Source: Oscillospiraceae bacterium (GTDB lineage: Bacteria; Bacillota; Clostridia; Oscillospirales; Acutalibacteraceae). From it: a stretch of DNA of 6,532 nucleotides. The notes under the pieces are model-generated. The model made no database searches, was not told the origin of the DNA, and saw nothing but the letters and a program-made list of their open reading frames with translations. The stretch spans positions 1 through 6,532 of the forward strand of contig JAQXMV010000167.1 of the NCBI GenBank assembly GCA_029013165.1, given 5' to 3'. The translations under genes were made by a program, and so were the position numbers. Positions within the stretch are counted from its first letter, which is position 1. The number at the start of each line of letters is the position of its first letter. Below are positions 1 to 5,416 of the stretch, in pieces.

Positions 1-11
1 CGATATTACAC

Positions 12-40
12 TTTATAATTAGAGTGCACGGTGGTATAAT
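12..40 (+). promoter_or_regulatory. sigma-A promoter of nadE
   Basis: A perfect TATAAT lies at 35-40, preceded by TGG at 32-34 (extended -10, TGnTATAAT). A partial -35, TTTATA (4 of 6 matches to TTGACA), lies at 12-17 with a 17-base spacer. Transcription would start near 47 (inference), giving a leader of about 23 bases that contains the ribosome binding site. A second TATAAT at 14-19 overlaps the -35, but its own -35 would fall outside the window. The spacer holds the small palindrome GTGCAC at 24-29, which is too short to call an operator. Confidence 0.75.
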
Positions 41-69
41 AAAAGCAAATTTTTTAGGAGGCGTGAACT

Positions 70-813
70 ATGTTCAATGCAGAAAAAGTCACAAACGCTG
101 CCGTGGAATGGATCAGAAACTGGTTTGAGGAAAACGGTAAGGGCTGCAACGCCGTCATCGGAATTTCCGGAGGCAAAGATTCCAGCTGTGTTGCCGCACT
201 GTGTGTGAAAGCCCTCGGAAAAGACCGGGTATACGGTATTCTCATGCCCAACGGCGTGCAAAGCGACATTGACGATTCCAAGCTTTTAGTGGAACATCTG
301 GGTATCAGGCACTATGTATGCAACATTGCCGAAAGCTACAAGGCCACCATGGAAAGCCTGAAGCAAAGCGGCATTGAAATCAGCGAGCAGACCCGAATCA
401 ATCTGGCTCCCCGGCTCAGAATGGCCACCCTTTACGCCTTCTCCCAGTCACTGAACGGCCGAGTGGCAAATACCTGCAATCTTTCCGAGGATTGGGTCGG
501 TTATTCCACCCGTTACGGTGACGCGGCAGGCGACTTTTCGCCCCTGGCCGGCCTCACGGTTCAGGAGGTCATCGCGGTGGGCAAATATCTCGGTCTGCCT
601 TTGTGCCTGGCAGAGAAAACGCCCTCAGACGGTCTCTGCGGTCAGAGCGACGAGGACAAGCTGGGATTTACTTATGCTCTTCTGGACAAATACATCAGAA
701 CCGGCGAATGTGCGGACAAAGACCTGAAAGACAAGATCGACCGTTTCAACAAACTCAACGCCTTTAAGCTCAAACCGATTCCCGGATTTTTCCCTGACAA
801 AGAACTGTTATAA
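70..813 (+). CDS. nadE: NH3-dependent NAD+ synthetase
   Basis: This is predicted to make NAD+ from nicotinic acid adenine dinucleotide, ATP and ammonia, the last step of NAD biosynthesis in the cytosol. The protein has 247 residues. It shows the ATP-pyrophosphatase P-loop SGGKDSS at residues 33-39, the NLAPRLRM segment at 111-118 (the family's N-x-x-x-RLRM signature), the GYSTRYGD block near 144-151 and PSDGLCGQSDEDKLGF at 185-200, all typical of NadE. There is no N-terminal nitrilase (glutaminase) domain, so it should use free ammonia or ammonia supplied by another protein. It is a little shorter than the B. subtilis enzyme (about 270 residues) but has both ends of the fold. The ATG at 70 follows AGGAGG at 56-61 with 8 bases between, which fixes the start. 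It appears to be monocistronic and convergent with metA. Confidence 0.96.
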   Translation: MFNAEKVTNAAVEWIRNWFEENGKGCNAVIGISGGKDSSCVAALCVKALGKDRVYGILMPNGVQSDIDDSKLLVEHLGIRHYVCNIAESYKATMESLKQSGIEISEQTRINLAPRLRMATLYAFSQSLNGRVANTCNLSEDWVGYSTRYGDAAGDFSPLAGLTVQEVIAVGKYLGLPLCLAEKTPSDGLCGQSDEDKLGFTYALLDKYIRTGECADKDLKDKIDRFNKLNAFKLKPIPGFFPDKELL

Positions 814-815
814 TC

Positions 816-851
816 AAAAACTGACCCCGGCAATGCATAGCATCCGGGGTC
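816..851. terminator. shared terminator between convergent nadE and metA
   Basis: GACCCCGG at 823-830 pairs perfectly with CCGGGGTC at 844-851. Inside, ATGC at 833-836 pairs with GCAT at 840-843, leaving a two-base CA bulge and an ATA loop. On the minus strand the hairpin is followed after AG by five Ts (the complement of 816-820), a normal intrinsic terminator for metA, whose stop codon ends 5 bases upstream of the stem. On the plus strand the tail is only CTATTTC, so termination of nadE should be weaker. Use in both directions is inference. Confidence 0.85.
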
Positions 852-855
852 TATT

Positions 856-1770
856 TCATATTTCGTTGAGATCATAGGGCGTCCGCTGATAAACGAAGTA
901 ATTCAGCCAGTTGGTGAACATCAGTGTGCCCACATTTCGCCAGGTGATGATCGGTTTTTTCGTCGGATCGTCATCGGGAAAATAGTTATAGGGAATCTTG
1001 ATATCCAGTCCCTTTGCCTTGTCGCGGAAATACTCTTTGGCAAGGGTGTCGGCGTCATATTCCGAGTGTCCCGTGGCATAAAAATTACGGCACTCCAGAT
1101 CGGATATCAGATGGATGCCGGCCTGCTCGGAATAGGAAAGGATCTGCAGGTCACGGCAGAGAGCCACATCGTTAAAGCTGATATCCGTATGGCGGGAATG
1201 GGGAACATAGAAACATTCATCAAAGCCTCTCATCAGCGGATGATAGAGATCCAGAGGGCGGTGGGGAAAAACGCCGAACATTTTTTCCGGCAGAACATGC
1301 TTTTGAATACCGTAATGATAATACAGTCCTGCCTGAGCACCCCAGCAGATATGAAAAGTGGAGTAGACATTGGTCTTGGACCATTCAAAGATGCGGCACA
1401 GCTCCGGCCAATAATCCACCTCTTCAAATTCCAGCAGTTCCACGGGAGCACCGGTGATAATCATACCGTCATATTTCCTGTCCTTGATTTCGTCAAAGGT
1501 ATAGTAAAACTTATTCAGGTGAAGCTGGGAGGTGTTTTTCGACTTGTGAGATGCCGTCTGCAGAAACTCCACATCCACCTGCAGCGGTGTATTACTCATC
1601 AGCCGCAGAAGCTGGGTCTCCGTTTCAATCTTCGTCGGCATGAGATTTAATATCAGTATTTTCAGCGGTCTGATATCCTGACTCTGGGCCCTGGACTCGG
1701 TCATAACAAATATATTTTCCCTTTCCAGCGATTCTTTCGCCGGTAGCCGGTCATCTATTTTGATAGGCAT
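856..1770 (-). CDS. metA: homoserine O-acetyltransferase (MetA type)
   Basis: This enzyme activates L-homoserine by O-acylation, the entry step of methionine synthesis from homoserine in the cytosol. The product is 304 residues, the usual length for the MetA/HTS family (class I glutamine amidotransferase-like fold). Cys142 lies in HICWGAQAG, and His235 and Glu237 in GHSEY, matching the catalytic triad numbering known for E. coli and Bacillus MetA. Lys47 (PTKIETE) and Arg249 (YFRD) are the other known active-site residues. Residue 111 is Glu (TGAPVE). Published work on Bacillus cereus MetA links Glu111 to acetyl-CoA use and Gly111 to succinyl-CoA, so acetyl transfer is predicted despite family names that say succinyl. 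The ATG is preceded on the minus strand by AGGAAGGTGA (complement of 1775-1784), 4 bases from the start. The gene stands alone with its own promoter and terminator. Confidence 0.95.
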   Translation of the reverse strand: MPIKIDDRLPAKESLERENIFVMTESRAQSQDIRPLKILILNLMPTKIETETQLLRLMSNTPLQVDVEFLQTASHKSKNTSQLHLNKFYYTFDEIKDRKYDGMIITGAPVELLEFEEVDYWPELCRIFEWSKTNVYSTFHICWGAQAGLYYHYGIQKHVLPEKMFGVFPHRPLDLYHPLMRGFDECFYVPHSRHTDISFNDVALCRDLQILSYSEQAGIHLISDLECRNFYATGHSEYDADTLAKEYFRDKAKGLDIKIPYNYFPDDDPTKKPIITWRNVGTLMFTNWLNYFVYQRTPYDLNEI

Positions 1771-1803
1771 CTTGTCACCTTCCTATTCATAATGTCGCAA
1801 TAC

Positions 1804-1832
1804 AGTATAGCAAAGAACAGAGTTTTTTTCAA
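1804..1832 (-). promoter_or_regulatory. sigma-A promoter of metA
   Basis: On the minus strand, TTGAAA (complement of 1827-1832) and TATACT (complement of 1804-1809) are separated by 17 bases. Transcription would start near 1797, leaving a leader of roughly 27 bases before the ATG. That is too short for a SAM riboswitch or T-box, so any methionine control must act on initiation or elsewhere (inference). Confidence 0.75.
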
Positions 1833-1848
1833 TAGGCGGCGAAAAAAA
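1823..1848. repeat. T7C/GA7 inverted repeat over the metA -35 region
   Basis: TTTTTTTC at 1823-1830 and GAAAAAAA at 1841-1848 are perfect inverted copies around the 10-base AATAGGCGGC. One arm overlaps the metA -35 box and the other lies just upstream of it. The two A/T tracts are centred about 18-19 bases apart, close to two helical turns. The element could bend DNA or act as an UP-like element, or be chance in an AT-rich gap. Confidence 0.4.
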
Positions 1849-1913
1849 GCAAACAGAAAACAGTGAGTTTCGCGACAATCAACAGCAGTGCATAATTATT
1901 TTTCAATTATATA

Positions 1914-1942
1914 TTGACTATTGTCAGAATATAGTTTAAAAT
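1914..1942 (+). promoter_or_regulatory. sigma-A promoter of the small secreted-protein gene
   Basis: TTGACT at 1914-1919 and TAAAAT at 1937-1942 have a 17-base spacer; each box matches the consensus at 5 of 6 positions. The region upstream (1891-1913) is AT-rich. The spacer contains ATTGTCA at 1920-1926 and a 5-base inverted repeat, ACTAT at 1917-1921 with ATAGT at 1931-1935. The start would be near 1949, giving a leader of about 34 bases (inference). Confidence 0.7.
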
Positions 1943-1982
1943 ATAAGTAACCAAATTTAACCGATAGGAGGTTTACAAAGAT

Positions 1983-2255
1983 ATGAAAAAGACATTCAAA
2001 AAAGTTCTTTCCCTCATTCTTGTCGTCATGATGCTTATGTCTGTCACAGCGGTTGCTTTCTCGTCCTTTGCTTCAGCTGAGGATGTAACGGCAACAACGG
2101 TTTCAGACGATAACCTTGCTGATGACGAGATCCCCGATGAAGGCGAGGCCGGCCCCCATAAATCCTTTATTCAGCTCTTCATCGAGTTCTTCAAGGAGAT
2201 CGGCAGCTTTTTAAAGTATATCTTCTATGATATATTCCTTGGCAAAATGCCGTAA
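1983..2255 (+). CDS. small secreted protein with phenylalanine-rich amphipathic tail
   Basis: I do not recognise a named family. The 90-residue product has three parts. Residues 1-32 form a Sec signal peptide: basic MKKTFKK, hydrophobic core 8-26, and ASA at 30-32 as a signal peptidase I site before Glu33. Residues 33-57 are a linker rich in Asp, Glu, Thr and Ala. Residues 60-90 form a helix with Phe, Ile and Leu at 62, 66, 69, 70, 73, 77, 80, 81 and 84 on one face and Gln64, Glu68, Lys71, Ser75, Lys78 and Asp83 on the other. The mature part is therefore about 58 residues. Similar FF-rich amphipathic ends occur, from memory, at the C-termini of large surface proteins of gut Clostridia; here the end is attached to almost nothing. 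The ATG at 1983 follows AGGAGGT at 1966-1972 with 10 bases between. With its own promoter and terminator it looks like a complete gene and not a broken remnant. Membrane association, self-assembly or a peptide role are guesses. Confidence 0.85.
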   Translation: MKKTFKKVLSLILVVMMLMSVTAVAFSSFASAEDVTATTVSDDNLADDEIPDEGEAGPHKSFIQLFIEFFKEIGSFLKYIFYDIFLGKMP

Positions 2256-2277
2256 TGAAAAGTGGTTTTCAAGCTTT

Positions 2278-2308
2278 GCTCCTCGCCTATCGGCGGGGAG
2301 CTTTTTTT
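2278..2308 (+). terminator. strong intrinsic terminator after the small secreted-protein gene
   Basis: GCTCCTCGCC at 2278-2287 pairs over all 10 positions (one T-G wobble) with GGCGGGGAGC at 2292-2301 around a TATC loop. Seven Ts follow at 2302-2308. It begins 22 bases after the stop codon and separates this gene from the lepA operon. Confidence 0.95.
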
Positions 2309-2367
2309 ACGGCTGCCATTTCCAATAAATCCGTTCTCCGACTGCAATATGAGCATTCACCAAAAGG

Positions 2368-2396
2368 TTGAAATTGTCAACAATTTATGCTATAAT
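2368..2396 (+). promoter_or_regulatory. sigma-A promoter of the lepA-hemW-patatin operon
   Basis: TTGAAA at 2368-2373 and a perfect TATAAT at 2391-2396 have a 17-base spacer, with TGC at 2388-2390 giving an extended -10. Transcription is expected near 2403, so a GTG at 2417 would have almost no leader and no ribosome binding site. This supports the later TTG start of lepA. Confidence 0.85.
2371..2386. promoter_or_regulatory. perfect inverted repeat in the lepA promoter spacer (candidate operator)
   Basis: AAATTGT at 2371-2377 and ACAATTT at 2380-2386 are perfect 7-base inverted arms around CA. The palindrome overlaps the last three bases of the -35 box and fills most of the spacer, where a bound repressor would block polymerase. 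No run of T follows, so it is not a terminator. It does not match an operator consensus that I can name with confidence. A Rex-type site has TTGT and ACAA arms, but set further apart. Confidence 0.5.
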
Positions 2397-2421
2397 ATGG
2401 TATTAAAATTTTCCAAGTGCC

Positions 2422-2437
2422 GGGAGTGTTACTTTTG
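2422..2437 (+). promoter_or_regulatory. ribosome binding site that sets the lepA start at TTG 2435
   Basis: GGGAG at 2422-2426 lies 8 bases before TTG at 2435-2437. The upstream in-frame GTG codons at 2417 and 2426 have no such sequence before them, and the GTG at 2426 overlaps the site itself. Confidence 0.75.
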
Positions 2438-4252
2438 ACGAAGAAAAAAGAAAATATCAGGAATTTTTCTATTATTGCCCATATAGACCACGGCAAATCC
2501 ACCCTAGCCGACCGACTGCTTGAACTGACGGACTCCGTGGCCAAACGGGATATGTCCGCCCAGATCCTCGACGACATGGATCTGGAAAGAGAGAGAGGCA
2601 TCACCATCAAGGCCCATGCCGTCAAACTGGATTATAAAGCCAGCGACGGTGAAATCTATGAACTCAACCTCATTGATACGCCGGGTCATGTGGACTTCAA
2701 TTATGAGGTCTCCCGTTCCCTGGCTGCCTGTGAGGGGGCCATTCTCATTGTCGACGCCTCTCAGGGCATTGAGGCGCAAACCCTTGCCAATACCTATCTT
2801 GCGCTGGATCATGATCTGGAGCTTGTCCCCGTCATCAACAAAATAGACCTGCCTGCGGCTGAGCCTGACCGAGTTGCCGCCGAGGTGGAAGAGATTATCG
2901 GCCTCGACTGCTCCCACGCGCCGAGAGTTTCCGCGAAAACCGGAGAGAATGTGCAGCAGGTGCTGGAGAGAATCGTATCGGATATCCCCTGCCCCAAGGA
3001 GGCTGACGACAGCAAACCCCTGAAAGCACTGATCTTTGACTCGATATATGATAATTATAAAGGCGTTATTGTCTATGTCCGCGTGATGGACGGCACCCTG
3101 AAAGCCGGCGAAACCATGCGCATGATGGCCACCGGAGCAGAATTTACCGTTGTGGAAGTCGGTTATATGCGCGCCACCGGTCTTGAGCCCTGCTCTGAGC
3201 TTTCCGCAGGAGAGGTAGGCTACATTACGGCTTCCATCAAAACCGTCCGTGACGCGAAGGTCGGCGACACGGTGACAAAGGTGCAAAACCCTGCCTCTGA
3301 GCCTCTTCCCGGCTACCGCAAGGTCAATCCCATGGTCTACTGCGGTGTATATCCCGCCGACGGCGCAGACTATGAGGCCCTGCGTGACGCACTGGAGAAG
3401 CTTCAACTGAATGACGCCTCCCTCTCCTATGAGCCGGAGACATCAGGCGCGCTGGGCTTTGGCTTCCGCTGCGGTTTTCTGGGACTGCTCCACCTGGAGA
3501 TCATTCAAGAAAGACTGGAAAGAGAGTATAACCTAGATCTTGTGACCACGGTACCCAGCGTCGTTTATAAAATTCACCTCACCGACGGCAGTGTCGTGGA
3601 AATTGACAATCCCACCCACTATCCCGATCAGGGACAGATCGACTACTGCGAAGAGCCTATCACCAACGCCCATATCTATTCTCCCTCGGAATATGTGGGC
3701 GCGATTATGGATCTCTGTCAGGACAGACGCGGTGTTTTCAAGGACATGAAGTATATCACCACCGACCGAGTTGATATTCACTATGAGCTGCCCCTCAATG
3801 AAATTATCTATGATTTCTTTGACGCGCTGAAATCCCGCACAAGAGGTTATGCCTCTTTTGATTATGAAATCTTTGAATACAGAAGATCTTCCCTGCAGAA
3901 AGTCGATGTTCTGCTCAACGGCGATGTCATTGACGCCCTGAGCTTCATTATTCACTCAGAAAAAGCCATGGGCAGAGCCAGAAAGATCGCCGAAAAGCTG
4001 AAAGTACACATACCCAGACAAATGTTTGAAATCCCCATACAGGTAGCCATCGGCAGCAAAGTCATCGCCCGTGAAACCGTCAAGGCCATGCGGAAAGATG
4101 TTCTGGCCAAATGCTATGGCGGTGACATCACACGAAAGAAAAAGCTCCTCGAAAAACAGAAAGAGGGCAAAAAGCGTATGCGCCAGTTCGGTACCGTCGA
4201 AGTACCACAGGAGGCATTCATGGCCGTTCTCAAGCTCGATGACGACACATAA
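2435..4252 (+). CDS. lepA: elongation factor 4 (LepA), ribosome-associated GTPase
   Basis: LepA is a translational GTPase that binds the ribosome; it has been linked to back-translocation and to 30S subunit assembly. From the TTG start the protein has 605 residues, within the normal 597-612 range. The GTPase domain shows AHIDHGKST at 15-23 (G1), RGITI at 54-58 (switch I), DTPGH at 81-85 (G3), NKID at 135-138 (G4) and SAK at 166-168 (G5). Domains II, III and V follow. The LepA-specific C-terminal domain, which replaces EF-G domain IV, ends with the diagnostic YGGDITRKKKLLEKQKEGKK block, then RMRQFG and VPQEAFMAVLK (about 561-600). The next residues after the TTG, TKKKENIRNFSIIAH, match the usual LepA N-terminus; the GTG at 2417 would add six atypical residues. 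It is the first gene of an apparent operon with hemW, 56 bases downstream. Confidence 0.97.
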   Translation: MTKKKENIRNFSIIAHIDHGKSTLADRLLELTDSVAKRDMSAQILDDMDLERERGITIKAHAVKLDYKASDGEIYELNLIDTPGHVDFNYEVSRSLAACEGAILIVDASQGIEAQTLANTYLALDHDLELVPVINKIDLPAAEPDRVAAEVEEIIGLDCSHAPRVSAKTGENVQQVLERIVSDIPCPKEADDSKPLKALIFDSIYDNYKGVIVYVRVMDGTLKAGETMRMMATGAEFTVVEVGYMRATGLEPCSELSAGEVGYITASIKTVRDAKVGDTVTKVQNPASEPLPGYRKVNPMVYCGVYPADGADYEALRDALEKLQLNDASLSYEPETSGALGFGFRCGFLGLLHLEIIQERLEREYNLDLVTTVPSVVYKIHLTDGSVVEIDNPTHYPDQGQIDYCEEPITNAHIYSPSEYVGAIMDLCQDRRGVFKDMKYITTDRVDIHYELPLNEIIYDFFDALKSRTRGYASFDYEIFEYRRSSLQKVDVLLNGDVIDALSFIIHSEKAMGRARKIAEKLKVHIPRQMFEIPIQVAIGSKVIARETVKAMRKDVLAKCYGGDITRKKKLLEKQKEGKKRMRQFGTVEVPQEAFMAVLKLDDDT

Positions 4253-4290
4253 TCGGCAATAACCCGGCCAAAAAAACATACAGTAACAAT

Positions 4291-4317
4291 GTGACAGGAT
4301 TGACAGCAATGACAGGA
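4291..4317 (+). repeat. three tandem 9-base units, each opening with a start codon
   Basis: The units GTGACAGGA, TTGACAGCA and ATGACAGGA lie in tandem and in the hemW reading frame. They share the pattern NTG-ACA-GSA, and each starts with a codon that bacteria can use for initiation. The AGGA of the first unit (4296-4299) sits 9 bases before the ATG of the third (4309), so it can serve as its weak Shine-Dalgarno sequence. Confidence 0.7.
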
Positions 4318-5403
4318 CTCTATATCCACATTCCTTTCTGCGCAAGGAAATGCCCCTATTGTGACTTCTATTCCTTCGCAGGAACCGAAACTGAAAAAGA
4401 CGATTATCTCAAAGCCGTTCTCGCTTGCCTGAAAAAATGGAGCAGCACCATCCACGAGCCCGTTGACACTGTATATTTCGGCGGCGGCACTCCGTCGGTT
4501 TTCGGCGGCGAAAGAATCACAGCGATTCTCGGCGGCATAAGAGAAAATTACGCCCTGGCCGGAGACGCTGAAATCACCGTCGAATGTAATCCCTCCAGTG
4601 TCAGCGACGATTTTTTCCGTGTTCTTCACCGACACGGAGTCAACCGACTGTCCATGGGACTTCAGTCGGCTGTGGATTCCGAGCGTCTGCGTTTAGGCCG
4701 CACCAGTTCAGCCGCACAGGTGGAGTCGGCAGTCAAAGCCGCCAAGAAAGTGGGTTTTCGCAACATATCTCTTGATGTCATGCTGGGTGTTCCGGGGCAA
4801 AAAAAAGAAAGTCTACGGGAAACACTTGACTTTCTTCTGAAACTCGATATCCCCCACATCAGCGCCTATATGCTGAAAATTGAGGAGGGAACCACCTTTC
4901 ACAAGCTGCAAAACTGTCTGAGTTTGCCTGACGAGGATACCGTTTGCGATTTCTATTTACAGACGGCGCAAAAGCTGAAAGACGCCGGCTATCATCACTA
5001 TGAAATATCCAACTTTGCCCGGGAGGGCTTTGAGAGCCGGCATAATCTTCGCTACTGGAAAGGCGAGGATTATCTTGGCATCGGCCCCTCTGCCCACTCT
5101 TTTCTCGGCGGCAAACGCTTCTTTTACCAGCGGGATTTTCAGGCGTTTCTTGCCGGCGCAGAGCCAACTTATGACGGTGAGGGCGGAGACGAAGAAGAAT
5201 ACATCATGCTGCATCTCAGGCTCAGCAGCGGTCTGAATTTTACGGAATTTCAAAACAAATACGGAAAAGACATCAAAAATGAAATAACACAAAAAGCCAA
5301 GCCTTATCAGGACGCAGAATTGCTGACCTGTGACGAAGATGGAATAAGGCTGACCGAAAAAGGATTTCTCGTTTCAAACAGTATCATTGCTTCACTTATT
5401 TAG
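4309..5403 (+). CDS. hemW: heme chaperone HemW (radical SAM fold, HemN-like)
   Basis: HemW proteins have the radical SAM fold, bind heme and deliver it to membrane targets; they were long misnamed coproporphyrinogen III oxidase. From the ATG the protein has 364 residues. The cluster motif is Cys11, Cys15 and Cys18 (C-x3-C-x2-C) followed by Asp-Phe. HemN has a further Cys at that point, so HemW is the better call. Other family blocks are GGGTPS at 58-63, ECNP at 92-95, GLQS at 117-120, HYEISNFAR at 230-238, HNLRYW at 245-250 and GIGPSAH at 257-263. A HemN-type C-terminal domain follows. The ATG at 4309 is preferred because MTGLYIHIPFC matches relatives; in-frame GTG 4291 and TTG 4300 would add six or three residues. 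The lepA-hemW order is common in Firmicutes. The stop codon overlaps the ribosome binding site of the next gene. Confidence 0.95.
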   Translation: MTGLYIHIPFCARKCPYCDFYSFAGTETEKDDYLKAVLACLKKWSSTIHEPVDTVYFGGGTPSVFGGERITAILGGIRENYALAGDAEITVECNPSSVSDDFFRVLHRHGVNRLSMGLQSAVDSERLRLGRTSSAAQVESAVKAAKKVGFRNISLDVMLGVPGQKKESLRETLDFLLKLDIPHISAYMLKIEEGTTFHKLQNCLSLPDEDTVCDFYLQTAQKLKDAGYHHYEISNFAREGFESRHNLRYWKGEDYLGIGPSAHSFLGGKRFFYQRDFQAFLAGAEPTYDGEGGDEEEYIMLHLRLSSGLNFTEFQNKYGKDIKNEITQKAKPYQDAELLTCDEDGIRLTEKGFLVSNSIIASLI

Positions 5404-5416
5404 GAGGTAAACTATG
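5402..5416 (+). promoter_or_regulatory. ribosome binding site of the patatin gene, overlapping the hemW stop
   Basis: AGGAGG at 5402-5407 lies 6 bases before the ATG at 5414. The last two bases of the hemW TAG stop (5401-5403) are the first two bases of this site, so ribosomes ending hemW stop directly on it. Confidence 0.9.

Noticed and set aside
1066..1650. 194-codon open frame on the plus strand inside metA
   Set aside because: It is opposite the conserved MetA active-site blocks and has no recognisable motif.
1793..1877. TGTCGC at 1793-1798 and GCGACA at 1872-1877 as a paired operator around the metA promoter
   Set aside because: Six-base arms separated by 73 bases are expected by chance and nothing else supports them.
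2504..3406. 300-codon open frame on the minus strand inside lepA
   Set aside because: It lies entirely within a clear lepA coding sequence, resembles no family I know and has no promoter or ribosome binding site of its own; long shadow frames are common opposite such genes.
4253..4280. Possible terminator between lepA and hemW (short GGC/GCC pairing before a run of A)
   Set aside because: Only three or four pairs form and there is no T-run on the plus strand; read-through into hemW is the simpler reading.
4300..4326. TTGACA followed by TATATC as an internal promoter for hemW
   Set aside because: The spacer is 15 bases, the -10 is poor and the boxes lie inside the hemW start repeat and coding region, so the TTGACA is better explained by the repeat.
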